From the NCBI RefSeq assembly GCF_026625605.1, contig NZ_CP113054.1, positions 2,790,001 to 2,854,000 on the forward strand: 64,000 nt of DNA, in the 5' to 3' direction. Position numbers and translations under genes: made by a program. Source of the stretch: Luteolibacter sp. SL250. GTDB lineage: Bacteria; Verrucomicrobiota; Verrucomicrobiia; Verrucomicrobiales; Akkermansiaceae. Positions within the stretch are counted from its first letter, which is position 1; every line of letters starts with the position of its first letter. Below are positions 7,923-15,832 of the stretch, piece by piece. The notes beneath the pieces were generated by a model that did no database searches, was not told the DNA's origin, and saw only the letters and a program-made list of their open reading frames with translations.

Positions 7923-7936
7923 CCCCGATATCGGGG
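7923..7936 (-). terminator. Palindrome abutting the FAD oxidoreductase stop
   Basis: CCCCGATATCGGGG is a perfect 14-base palindrome lying directly after the stop codon of the leftward FAD oxidoreductase gene and between convergent genes. There is no T-tract, so intrinsic termination is only possible, not shown. Confidence 0.3.
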
Positions 7937-9586
7937 TCAATCTTTCGCCGGGACAGGCTCCGGGGCGACCACCGGTTGTGGCGCCAGCTTCTGTGCCCGC
8001 GCGATGAGCCGGGTTTTCAGATCCTGGTATGGAACATCCTGGACGGAGACATCCCGGTCGAGTGCCAGCCCCGCCGCCGCGCCGGCCGACTGGCCGAGTA
8101 CCATGAAGGTCCACTCCAGCCGCACGGCTCCGTATCCGGCATAGCTGGAAGATAGGGCGGAGGGAACCAGCAGGTTGGAGCATTCCGCCCGCTTCGGAAC
8201 GATGGACCGGTAGGGGACCCCGAAGGGCCGGTAGTTGGTCAGGTCGAAGTAGGCACCCTCGTTGTAGATTTTTCCGTCACGGATGATGGTGCGGGCATTG
8301 TGGAGATCGACCGCCCACCAGCAGATGCCGATGGGGTCATCCACGGCGGGGCGGGGGGTGACGGAGCCAATGGGATCCCGGCGGACATCCGCCTCCGTGA
8401 TGACATAGTCGGAAACCATGCGCCGCGCACAGCGGATGTAGAGCTGGCGGGGCCAACCGCCGTTGTCGGTGAACTCGTCGGCGGGCAGGCCCCACTTGCT
8501 CCACTCGTCGCGGATCTCCTGCGGCACGGACGGATCGGTGGAGAGGAAGTGGATCAGTCCCTGGGTGTACTCCTTGTGTTCGCGGTAGATTTCCTGCCGC
8601 CGGGCGTGGCTGGCGGTCGGGTAGTCATGGTTGCGGCCGTAGAAGTTGCCTGAAAGGTCATGCCAGCTTCCCAGGTCGAACAGCTTTTGCATCGGGTTGG
8701 CATTCTGGCGGCCGGGGCCATCGAGCCAATCGTTCTTTCCGCCTGCCGCGAGGAACCTGCGGTAGATCTCGTAGTCCTTGGGGTCGTAGCCGGGAGGCGC
8801 GGTGATGGGGATCTTGTTGGCGGGGTTTTTCGTGAGGGGCAGGCGCAGGCAGAATCCCATCGCGGAACGGTCGGCCGCGCCATGGGTGCCGACCGGTTCG
8901 TTGCTGACACCCTTGATGACGCCGGAGGAAGGATCCCCTGGGACGACGTAGGGATCGACAGCGACCTTGTACTGGTCCTTGTGGGTCGGGTTGAGGACTC
9001 CCCCGACGTTTTCCCCATAGGCGGCATTTCCCTCCCGTCCCCAGGCGTAGGTGACGCCCGCGGCCGCCATCAGGTCGCCCTCCACGGTGCCGTCGATGAA
9101 AACCTTGCCGTCGATGACGGTGCCATCCTCCAGCCTGAGGGAGGTGATACGGCCGTCCTTCTTCGCCACGGCTTCCGGGGTTTCAGCGAGGCGTTTGCCG
9201 CGGATCTGGCGGACCTTCATTTCATCCAGCCAGCCGTCGATCACGCGCTGTGCGACCTTCGCCTCGAAATGGTAGCGTGGTTTTTTCGCACCATACGCGT
9301 CCCCGATGCGTTTGTAGAACTCCGCGGTCAGCCCGCCGATGGGTTCTCCACTGCCGCTGCGCTTGTCGATGTCCTGATGGCCGAGTCCCTCGACCATCAT
9401 ACCTCCCACGTGTGCGACCGGAGAGACGAGCAGCACGTCATGCCGGGAGTCCGCGAGTTCGAGCGCGGCGCCGAGAGCGGAAGGCGATTCGCCATAGACG
9501 ATGATGTCAGCCCGGTGGGCGTCCGCCGCATGGACAGCGGGGCAGAGAAGGAACGAAAGGGCGGAGAGGAATCTGGATCTCAACAT
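7937..9586 (-). CDS. Secreted FAD-dependent oxidoreductase
   Basis: A 549-residue protein with a signal peptide (MLRSRFLSALSFLLCPAVHA). It then has a flavin-binding N-terminus of the FAD_oxidored type (PF12831-like): ADIIVYGESPSALGAALELA as a variant dinucleotide-binding motif, the strand DVLLVSPVAHVGGMMVEGLG and a second FAD contact region, VFIDGTVEGDLMAAAGV (about residues 165-182). The C-terminal AGYGAVRLEWTFMVLGQSAGAAAGLAL is the usual final FAD-binding helix. Enzymes of this group are frequent in PVC bacteria near polysaccharide-degradation genes; the substrate is unknown. It stands alone, with no same-strand partner close by. Confidence 0.85.
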   Translation of the reverse strand: MLRSRFLSALSFLLCPAVHAADAHRADIIVYGESPSALGAALELADSRHDVLLVSPVAHVGGMMVEGLGHQDIDKRSGSGEPIGGLTAEFYKRIGDAYGAKKPRYHFEAKVAQRVIDGWLDEMKVRQIRGKRLAETPEAVAKKDGRITSLRLEDGTVIDGKVFIDGTVEGDLMAAAGVTYAWGREGNAAYGENVGGVLNPTHKDQYKVAVDPYVVPGDPSSGVIKGVSNEPVGTHGAADRSAMGFCLRLPLTKNPANKIPITAPPGYDPKDYEIYRRFLAAGGKNDWLDGPGRQNANPMQKLFDLGSWHDLSGNFYGRNHDYPTASHARRQEIYREHKEYTQGLIHFLSTDPSVPQEIRDEWSKWGLPADEFTDNGGWPRQLYIRCARRMVSDYVITEADVRRDPIGSVTPRPAVDDPIGICWWAVDLHNARTIIRDGKIYNEGAYFDLTNYRPFGVPYRSIVPKRAECSNLLVPSALSSSYAGYGAVRLEWTFMVLGQSAGAAAGLALDRDVSVQDVPYQDLKTRLIARAQKLAPQPVVAPEPVPAKD

Positions 9587-9602
9587 GATGGGAAATGGAG
9601 CA

Positions 9603-10478
9603 TCAACGCCGGCGGCGGTATGCGGTCAGGAATGGTGCAAGTGCAAATACCAGAATGGAGGAGGGCTCAGGGACGACGGAGATCACCACATTGTCGATGG
9701 CGAAATCCTGACCGACCGATGTCCCGGTGAAGACGCTGAACGTATTGAAACTTGAGACGATCCCGCTGCCATCGGTGGCGTTCATCGTGCTGATGATGTT
9801 GTTGGACGTGTCCCGCATCTGGTAGAACAAATCCATGGTGTCGCTCCCGGTGCGTGTGAGTGAGAAGGTGACGAGATAGCGGAGATCATCCGCCGCCAGA
9901 TTCGCGGTGCTGCCGACGGAATGGCTGCTGTCGGACGGTGTAAGGGTGGTGGTGAAGGAAACCGGGCTGGCCGCCCCTGCCCACAGGGTGTCGCTGGCAC
10001 CGGTCCTTTGCCTCAGCGTGGACTCCGGGGAGGTGTCGACGGCGGCGTCCGCATGGATGTCAGCGAAGGCACCGTAGCCCGTTGCTCCATTCCAACTCGG
10101 ATTGCCGATGCCATTGTTGATGTCCGCATTCACCGGAGATCCCACGTTGAAAAAACCGATCCGGAACGGCCCATCGTCGGCGGAGGCGATTCCACCGGTG
10201 GCATCGAAATTGAAGCTGACGGACAGAGTGTGGCCGATGTTCAGGGTGGTTCCTGCGAACGTGGTCCAGACCTGCGCATTGTTCCGGGATGCCGCATCCA
10301 GGAGCAGGTTCTGCCGTGTTCCGTTGGTGGTGAGGGTACTTCCCGCCTGTCCCTGGGCGTAGTACCAGGCGGGTGCGGTCCGGTTTCCATCGGAGAAATC
10401 GTCGCTGAGCAGGACGGTGCCCGCGGATGGAAGGATCGTAGTCGATAGCGCCAGGATGATGGGGAGAAACGGATTCAT
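9603..10478 (-). CDS. PEP-CTERM sorting-domain protein
   Basis: A 291-residue exported protein starting at the ATG at 10476-10478, with signal MNPFLPIILALSTTILPSAG. The C-terminus has the PEP-CTERM tripartite signal: VPEPSS, a hydrophobic helix (ILVFALAPFLTAY) and the basic tail RRRR. The middle is a beta-sandwich of the LamG or concanavalin type (LLSDDFSDGNRT, FRIGFFNVG). By family knowledge it is processed by an exosortase and anchored to or released from the envelope; no exosortase is in the window. Upstream in-frame codons to 10751 are not conserved-looking, so the shorter start is used. Confidence 0.85.
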   Translation of the reverse strand: MNPFLPIILALSTTILPSAGTVLLSDDFSDGNRTAPAWYYAQGQAGSTLTTNGTRQNLLLDAASRNNAQVWTTFAGTTLNIGHTLSVSFNFDATGGIASADDGPFRIGFFNVGSPVNADINNGIGNPSWNGATGYGAFADIHADAAVDTSPESTLRQRTGASDTLWAGAASPVSFTTTLTPSDSSHSVGSTANLAADDLRYLVTFSLTRTGSDTMDLFYQMRDTSNNIISTMNATDGSGIVSSFNTFSVFTGTSVGQDFAIDNVVISVVPEPSSILVFALAPFLTAYRRRR

Positions 10479-10596
10479 GGGATTTCGGGTTTGATGGAGA
10501 GCTTGCCGGATGGACCGGAATGCGTCCAGTAGGCGAAAGGCTAGTGGAGTTGGAAGTGGATCGACAGCCGGGTGCTGCCCGCTTATCACGGAAACG

Positions 10597-12675
10597 ATGC
10601 TCCGTCTGCCCATGGTCTTGTGCTGCTGCGTGTGGCTGTGCGCCCCGGGCTGGCTCCATGCGGGGGAACTCACCCATGCGGAGCAGGTGCGCCGCCTGAC
10701 GCGGAAGGAAAGTGCTTCGATGAAGCCGGTGAGGATCACCGGAGTGGTCACCTATGTCCGCGGACAGGGTGCGGGACTGGTGGTGGAGGACGATACGGGA
10801 GGAGTGATGCTGGAGTGGCCGCGCATCAGGGAGGACGAGTCCGCGGATCCTTCCTTCCAGGTGGGGATGAAGGTGGAGGTCACGGGTCGTACCATCACCT
10901 CTCCGCCGACGCCGCGGATCCATGTCCAGGGTTTCAGGGTGCTGGGGACGGCACCGCTGCCGGCTCCGGTGGAGATGGATCTTGCGGCCCTGCGTGTTTC
11001 GGAACTGGATGGCTCTTCCGTGCAGTGTGAGGACGTGATCCGTGTGGCGAGGATCGAGGAGGATGTCACTCCATCTCGGTTGGTCCTGGAACTCGGACCA
11101 GCTTCCGCGAGGCTGATGGTGTGGATATCCCGGTGGGATGAGGAAACGCGGCGGTTACTGGTGCCCGGTACGACCGTTCGTGTGCGCGGAGTGCTGATGC
11201 GTTGGAAGACGGTCAACTGGCTGCCGCTCGTCCCCTTCGTCGTTGTGAACCAACCCGACTGGGTGACCATAGTGGAACCGGCTCCTGAGTTCGGTGCGGT
11301 GCCCCGGCAGCCGTTGCCGGAGGTGCTGCCCGCCGCCGCGGACGATGATTTTTCCGAGACGATCCGCGTCGGTGGGGTGGTGAACTATGCGGACGGGGAT
11401 ACGGTGGTCATCCGTGAGAAGGAGGATGTGCTGTGGATCCGCCCGCGTGAGGCTCCGGCGCTGGTACCTGGTGACCGTGTGGAGGCGGTGGGCTTTCCCG
11501 GGCTCAACGGACCACGGGGGGAGCTGGAGGATGCAGTGGTCAGGAAAACCGGTCGTGCCATCCTGCCACCCGCCGAACGGATGGAGCCGGAGTATTTCCT
11601 GCAAAAGGAGTTCCTGTGGAAGGATGGCATGCGCGTGCGGATGAAGGGGACGGTCACGCGAGGATCCACGGAGCCGGAAGGTGCGCCGCTCCAGTTGCTG
11701 TTCGGTTCCCGGCAGATCCCGCTCTACTTCGCGGAGAGACCGGAGGATCGCTCGCTGCCTGTGGCGGGTAGCATCATGGAAGCGACGGGGGCGCTGGAGG
11801 CCGGCCTGAACGCGCACCTCCTGAGGGTGGGCCGTGGCGAGGCGGACTACCGGCTCCACCTGCAGGGCATGGAGGATCTGAAACTGATCCAGGCTGGTCC
11901 TTGGTGGACTCCGCTGCGGATCTTCGCCGTGGTGGGTGGTGCGGCGGTGGTGGCCGCGGGTGCGGGAGGATGGGCCTTGTTCCTGAAGCGGCGGGTCGCG
12001 GAAAAGTCCAGGGCGCTGGTCCATGAGATCGCGGCGCGCAGGGAGCAGGAGATCGTCTTCCAGGAACGTCGGAGATTGGCCGCGGATCTCCATGATACGC
12101 TTGAACAGACGCTCACCGGTGCGTCGCTCCAGCTCGAAGCGGTGGGGACGGCGGAGGCTCCGAGGCCCTTGGCGCTCGCCCGGAGATTGCTGGATCGCAG
12201 CAGGGATGAACTGCGCAGGGCGGTGTGGGATCTCACCCCGGAAGTGATCGAAGAACGTGGCCTCGCGGAGGCGCTGGAGGTCATCGCCGGGGAGCAGTCG
12301 GAGCTGGGGGTCGCGGTGGACGTCACGGCTTCAGGAGATGCCTCGCAAGTGCCGGACCGGATCTCCGCCCATCTTTGCCGCGTGGCGCAGGAGGCGATCT
12401 CCAACGCGGTCCGGCATGGCCATGCGGAAAGGGTGGAGGTGTTCCTCATGGTGGCGGAAGGAGAAGTGGAAATGGTGATCGCCGATGACGGGTTGGGATT
12501 CGATATCCGGCAGGCCCCAGGCATTTCCACCGGTCACTTCGGCATCAACGGGATGAAGGAACGGCTGCGCCGCCTCGGCGGATTGCTGGAGATCCGGAGC
12601 CAGCCGGGGGAGGGAACAAGCATCCGTGCCTGCTGTCCCATCGCATCCTTGGAAACGGTGGAGGGCAACGTATGA
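10597..12675 (+). CDS. NarL-family sensor histidine kinase with large exported beta domain
   Basis: A 692-residue protein: signal peptide (MLRLPMVLCCCVWLCAPGWL), a periplasmic part of about 400 residues, one membrane helix (about 441-463), a HisKA_3 dimerisation domain with the phospho-accepting H499 in ADLHDTLEQTLTG, and an HATPase domain (AQEAISNAVRHG N-box, IADDGLGFD, HFGINGMKERL). The periplasmic part holds three similar beta modules, each beginning with a pattern like VRITGVVTYV or IRVGGVVNYA, which suggests OB-fold-like units. It overlaps its response regulator gene by four bases (12672-12675). The signal sensed is unknown. Confidence 0.9.
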   Translation: MLRLPMVLCCCVWLCAPGWLHAGELTHAEQVRRLTRKESASMKPVRITGVVTYVRGQGAGLVVEDDTGGVMLEWPRIREDESADPSFQVGMKVEVTGRTITSPPTPRIHVQGFRVLGTAPLPAPVEMDLAALRVSELDGSSVQCEDVIRVARIEEDVTPSRLVLELGPASARLMVWISRWDEETRRLLVPGTTVRVRGVLMRWKTVNWLPLVPFVVVNQPDWVTIVEPAPEFGAVPRQPLPEVLPAAADDDFSETIRVGGVVNYADGDTVVIREKEDVLWIRPREAPALVPGDRVEAVGFPGLNGPRGELEDAVVRKTGRAILPPAERMEPEYFLQKEFLWKDGMRVRMKGTVTRGSTEPEGAPLQLLFGSRQIPLYFAERPEDRSLPVAGSIMEATGALEAGLNAHLLRVGRGEADYRLHLQGMEDLKLIQAGPWWTPLRIFAVVGGAAVVAAGAGGWALFLKRRVAEKSRALVHEIAARREQEIVFQERRRLAADLHDTLEQTLTGASLQLEAVGTAEAPRPLALARRLLDRSRDELRRAVWDLTPEVIEERGLAEALEVIAGEQSELGVAVDVTASGDASQVPDRISAHLCRVAQEAISNAVRHGHAERVEVFLMVAEGEVEMVIADDGLGFDIRQAPGISTGHFGINGMKERLRRLGGLLEIRSQPGEGTSIRACCPIASLETVEGNV

Positions 12676-13310
12676 GCAAATCCGCCGGAAACCTCCGTCT
12701 CGTCCTAGCGGACGATCATGCCGTGGTCGTCATGGGATTGGAAGCCGTACTTTCGCTGGAGCCGGATATGGAGGTCGTGGCGACGGCAGATGACGGACGG
12801 ACCGCGGTGGAAACCTACCGCCGGGAGCGGCCGGACCTCATCCTCCTGGACCTGCGGATGCCGGACATGGACGGCGTGGAGGCCGCGCGGCAGATCCGCC
12901 GCGAGTTTCCGGATGCGAGGATCCTCTTCCTCACCTCCTATGAGACGGAGGACGAGATCCAGCAGGCCATGGCATCCGGGGCGACAGGCTATGCCCTGAA
13001 ACGGAGCAAGGCCGTGGAATTGGTGCAGGCCATCCGGACGGTGGCAGGCGGCGGCACATGGATACCGGAACGGCTGGTTCGCCGGGCAAAGGAGGCCGCC
13101 GACTCGCCGGTCCTGTCCGGGCGCCAGCGGGAAGTCCTCTCGTTGGTCTCAAAAGGTCTCAGCAACAAGGAAATCGCCGAAGTGCTGGGCTTCTCGGAAA
13201 GCGGCACGAAGCAGCATCTGCGGCAGATCTTTGTGAAACTGGGTGTCACCGGACGGGCGGAAGCCATCTCCGAAGCGATGCAACGGGGTATCCTGAAGGT
13301 GGATGAGTAG
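12672..13310 (+). CDS. NarL/LuxR-type response regulator
   Basis: A 212-residue regulator. The receiver domain (about 8-125) has acidic pocket residues in LADDH, phospho-acceptor D60 in LLDLRMPDMDG, the Thr/Ser switch in FLTSYE and Lys in ALKRS. The output domain (about 145-205) is a LuxR-type HTH with LSGRQREVLSLVSKGLSNKE and VKLGVTGRAEAI. The start ATG lies in the ATGA that ends the kinase gene, so the pair is translationally coupled. It should be phosphorylated by that kinase and bind DNA as a dimer. Targets are not visible; the divergent PEP-CTERM gene is one candidate. Confidence 0.93.
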   Translation: MSKSAGNLRLVLADDHAVVVMGLEAVLSLEPDMEVVATADDGRTAVETYRRERPDLILLDLRMPDMDGVEAARQIRREFPDARILFLTSYETEDEIQQAMASGATGYALKRSKAVELVQAIRTVAGGGTWIPERLVRRAKEAADSPVLSGRQREVLSLVSKGLSNKEIAEVLGFSESGTKQHLRQIFVKLGVTGRAEAISEAMQRGILKVDE

Positions 13311-13435
13311 ATCGTCCCACATTGGACGGAATCCATCTGTTCCATTTCCGTTGACGCGGTGACCTGGAGCTGCTTCTCTCGCCGCCGCGACACGCTCCGA
13401 AGTCATTGTTCCAACGGGACTGGAGGGTGATCAAG

Positions 13436-13510
13436 GCCGCTGTAGCTCAGGGGTAGAGCAATTCATTCGTAATGAATAGGTCGTCGGTTCAAATCCGACC
13501 AGCGGCTCCA
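13436..13510 (+). tRNA. tRNA-Thr (anticodon CGT)
   Basis: A 75-nt cloverleaf: acceptor GCCGCTG/CAGCGGC, D-arm GCTC/GAGC, anticodon arm ATTCA-TTCGTAA-TGAAT giving anticodon CGT (reads ACG), T-arm GTCGG-TTCAAAT-CCGAC, discriminator T and encoded CCA. A degenerate copy of its 3' part lies at 14322-14375, so this gene was probably used as an integration site. Confidence 0.95.
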
Positions 13511-13832
13511 CCTATCCCACTTGTTTCTGCCTTTGCAGAGGAGAACTCAATCAATCGCTTCTTTCTCCGGTTACCTCCAGGTCACCTTGAAAAGCGAGTG
13601 ATCTTCTGCTTTTTTGGGGATATCTGATTGGGTCTGTGGGAAACAAACGGAAGACCGTCGCCTGAAATTCACGATTTCTCCGAATGGACGCTTCACCCAT
13701 CTTTGCGACCGAGACAGGAATCGAACCTGCAGGAACTGATTTGGTGCCGATTTCAGAGCCGCGCATCATGTCCGATTCCCACTCCTTGTCTGGATTCCGA
13801 GGCCGGGACTTCAATCACACAATCAGACAAAG
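13511..13832. other. Gene-poor spacer after tRNA-Thr
   Basis: About 320 bases between tRNA-Thr and the DUF6886 gene contain no convincing protein gene. The only recognisable structure is the minus-strand tRNA-like relic at 13707-13790. The base composition is more AT-rich than the flanking operons, in keeping with imported DNA. Confidence 0.5.
13707..13790 (-). pseudogene. Degenerate tRNA-like sequence
   Basis: Read on the minus strand, GCAGG-TTCGATT-CCTGT forms a normal T-arm, followed by CTCGGTC as a possible acceptor 3' strand. The 5' end GACAAGG pairs with it at only five of seven positions. A CTCTGAA stretch resembles an anticodon loop (CTG, Gln type), but its stem does not pair. The 84-base span fits a tRNA, but the folding is too poor for a working gene. 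It is read as a relic, perhaps phage- or island-borne. Confidence 0.35.
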
Positions 13833-14306
13833 ATGCGCCTCTTTCATGTGAGTGATTCCCCGGGAATCAGCCGATTTTTCCCCAGAAGCATCATGGGCGA
13901 AAGCCCCGTCGTATGGGCTGTTGATGAGAAGCACCTGGCCAACTACCTTTTTCCCAGAGACTGTCCACGGGTTTCATTCCTTTCTGAAAAAGGTCACCGC
14001 ATCATTCATGTCGAAAACTCCTGGAAAGAGAGAATCCGGCAATCGGCGATCTGGGTTTATGAGATGCCTGGTGAAAATTTTGAATCCGCCGATGCGATTG
14101 CAGGCTATTTTGTATCCCGCGAAGCGGTCATTCCTCTGGATTGCCGCCAGATTGACGATCCGACCGCAGCTCTGGAAGAAACAGGTTCAGAGCTTCACGT
14201 GGTTTCCTCCCTTTGGCCGATTTTCGATCAAGTGGTTTCGACGCAAGTCGAGTTTTCCTGCATCAGAATGCGCAATGCCGAACCTCGGAAAATTGGACCA
14301 CCATGA
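13833..14306 (+). CDS. DUF6886 family protein
   Basis: A 157-residue cytoplasmic protein starting MRLFHVSDSPGISRFFPR, with VVWAVDEKHLANYLFPRDCP around residues 26-45. This matches DUF6886, which has no assigned function. The middle has IRQSAIWVYEMPGENF, and the C-terminus carries VVSSLWPIFDQVVST. Codon use is more AT-rich than in the flanking genes. The gene sits between tRNA-Thr and a decayed second copy of the tRNA 3' end, so it is probably the only intact gene left on a small integrated element. Confidence 0.75.
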   Translation: MRLFHVSDSPGISRFFPRSIMGESPVVWAVDEKHLANYLFPRDCPRVSFLSEKGHRIIHVENSWKERIRQSAIWVYEMPGENFESADAIAGYFVSREAVIPLDCRQIDDPTAALEETGSELHVVSSLWPIFDQVVSTQVEFSCIRMRNAEPRKIGPP

Positions 14307-14321
14307 AATTGATCATGGATT

Positions 14322-14375
14322 CAATTCCCATCCGTACCGAATAGGGCGTCAGTCCAGATCCGGCCAGCGGCTCCA
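14322..14375 (+). pseudogene. Degenerate 3' copy of tRNA-Thr (attachment-site-like)
   Basis: CAATTC... to GCGGCTCCA matches the tRNA-Thr at 13436-13510 from the anticodon arm to CCA. Over the final 37 bases (from GAATAGG) there are five substitutions, and the T-stem changes are not compensatory. The 5' half is missing. With the intact gene it frames an interval of about 0.9 kb, like an old attL/attR pair. Confidence 0.65.
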
Positions 14376-14583
14376 TCTGCACGGGAGTCCATGATTCCGG
14401 AGGAAATGAGCGGAGGTGGAGAGCGGGCGGAGGGGCTTAATCATCGTGAAAGCGGAGGATTCGCTTTTCCTGAAATGCTTTCCGGGGTAGTAGCGTATCG
14501 GACCGGCGCAGGTTGTGGAAATCTGTGAATCTCTGTGAAAATCTTTGATTGATCGCAGGCCCGAATCCCGAAATAGTCTCTCC
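14376..14583. other. Intergenic, probable promoter region of the FG-GAP gene
   Basis: About 210 bases without a supported gene. The last part contains short repeats of CTGTGAA type (AATCTGTGAATCTCTGTGAAAATC at about 14518-14541). No clear promoter boxes were identified. Confidence 0.3.
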
Positions 14584-15759
14584 ATGAAACCCACCCTCAT
14601 GCTCCCGCTGGCCGCGATGACCGGCACTGTTGCCTTGGCCGCCGTCATCTCCATTTCCTGGGAGACAAAGCAACTGGACAACAACTTCTTCGCGGAGGGC
14701 GGCGCGATCGCTGACGTCAACAAGGACGGCAAGCCGGACATCATCTCCGGGCCCTACTGGTATGCGGGGCCGGATTTCAAGGAGCGGAAGGAAATCTATG
14801 ACACGAAGTCCTACGACCCGAAGGTCTACTCGGACATCTTCCTCCAGTTCGCCCATGACATCAACGGCGACGGCTGGCAGGACATCATGGTCTATAGCTG
14901 GCCGGGCAAGGGCGCGTGGTGGCATGAGAACCCGAAGGGCAAGGACGGCCATTGGGCGAAGCACCAGGTCCTCGACATCGTTGACGGCGAGTCACCGCAC
15001 TTCGTGGACATCGACGGCGACGGCAAGGTGGACATCGTCTGCGCGCAGAACGGCTCCTACGGCTACGCCACCGCTGGAGCGGACCCGACCAAGCCGTGGA
15101 CGTTCAAGCCGATCACCCCGTCGGACAAGTCCGTCTTCCGCTACACGCACGGCCAGGGCGTGGGTGATGTGGATGGCGACGGCAAGATCGACTTCATCGA
15201 GAAGCGCGGCTGGTGGAAGAACCCCGGCAAGGAAGGCGAGTGGGTGCTGAACCCCGTGCCGATTCCCGGAAAGGGCGGCGCGCAGATGTACGTCTATGAC
15301 TTCAACGGCGACGGGAAGAACGACATCCTCACCGTCATCGACGCGCACGGTTACGGCATGTCGTGGTTCGAGCAGACGGCGGACGGCTGGAAAGAGCACC
15401 CCATCCTGACGGACAAGAAGGAAACCTCCGCCGGCGGCTTCAACGAGACGCAGATGCACGGCGTGGACTTCGTGGATGTCGATGGCGACGGCATCAAGGA
15501 TGTCATCACGGGCAAGCGCTTCTGGGCGCACGCACCGAAGGCCGATGGCACCGGTGACCCGGGCGTGAATGATCCCGCCACGCTTTTCTGGCTGAAGGTC
15601 ACCCGTGAGAACGGCCAGGTGAAGTTCACTCCCAAGGTGATCCATGGGGACTCCGGCGTGGGCGTGATGCTGCCATCCGGCGATGTGAACGGTGACGGTC
15701 TGGTCGATTTCCTGACCGCCAACAAGAAGGGCACCTTCATCCACATCCAGAAACGCTGA
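14584..15759 (+). CDS. Secreted FG-GAP/VCBS-repeat protein
   Basis: A 391-residue protein with an N-terminal signal (MKPTLMLPLAAMTGTVALA). Repeated calcium-loop motifs of the D-x-[DN]-x-DG type follow: DVNKDGKPD, DINGDGWQD, DIDGDGKVD, DVDGDGKID, DFNGDGKND, DVDGDGIKD and DVNGDGLVD. Seven such loops spaced along the chain fit a seven-bladed FG-GAP propeller. Proteins like this are common in Verrucomicrobiota and Planctomycetota, often next to heme dehydrogenase-like proteins as here. The start at 14584 is preferred because the signal peptide begins there. It is probably a binding or scaffold protein; no enzymatic residues are evident. Confidence 0.85.
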   Translation: MKPTLMLPLAAMTGTVALAAVISISWETKQLDNNFFAEGGAIADVNKDGKPDIISGPYWYAGPDFKERKEIYDTKSYDPKVYSDIFLQFAHDINGDGWQDIMVYSWPGKGAWWHENPKGKDGHWAKHQVLDIVDGESPHFVDIDGDGKVDIVCAQNGSYGYATAGADPTKPWTFKPITPSDKSVFRYTHGQGVGDVDGDGKIDFIEKRGWWKNPGKEGEWVLNPVPIPGKGGAQMYVYDFNGDGKNDILTVIDAHGYGMSWFEQTADGWKEHPILTDKKETSAGGFNETQMHGVDFVDVDGDGIKDVITGKRFWAHAPKADGTGDPGVNDPATLFWLKVTRENGQVKFTPKVIHGDSGVGVMLPSGDVNGDGLVDFLTANKKGTFIHIQKR

Positions 15760-15772
15760 TCCACTTTCCCTG

Positions 15773-15803
15773 CGGCGGCGGGCCACGGTCCGCCGCCGTT
15801 TTT
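15773..15803 (+). terminator. Intrinsic terminator after the FG-GAP gene
   Basis: A GC-rich stem CGGCGGCGGG/TCCGCCGCCG (15773-15782 with 15789-15798) is followed by TTTTT. It separates the FG-GAP gene from the giant heme protein gene, so the two are likely transcribed separately. Confidence 0.75.
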
Positions 15804-15832
15804 CCATTTTCCCAACCCATCCGTTTTTCCGC

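Noticed and set aside
13436-14375. Active integrative element
   Set aside because: No integrase or recombinase gene is present and the second tRNA copy is degenerate, so only a relic is claimed.
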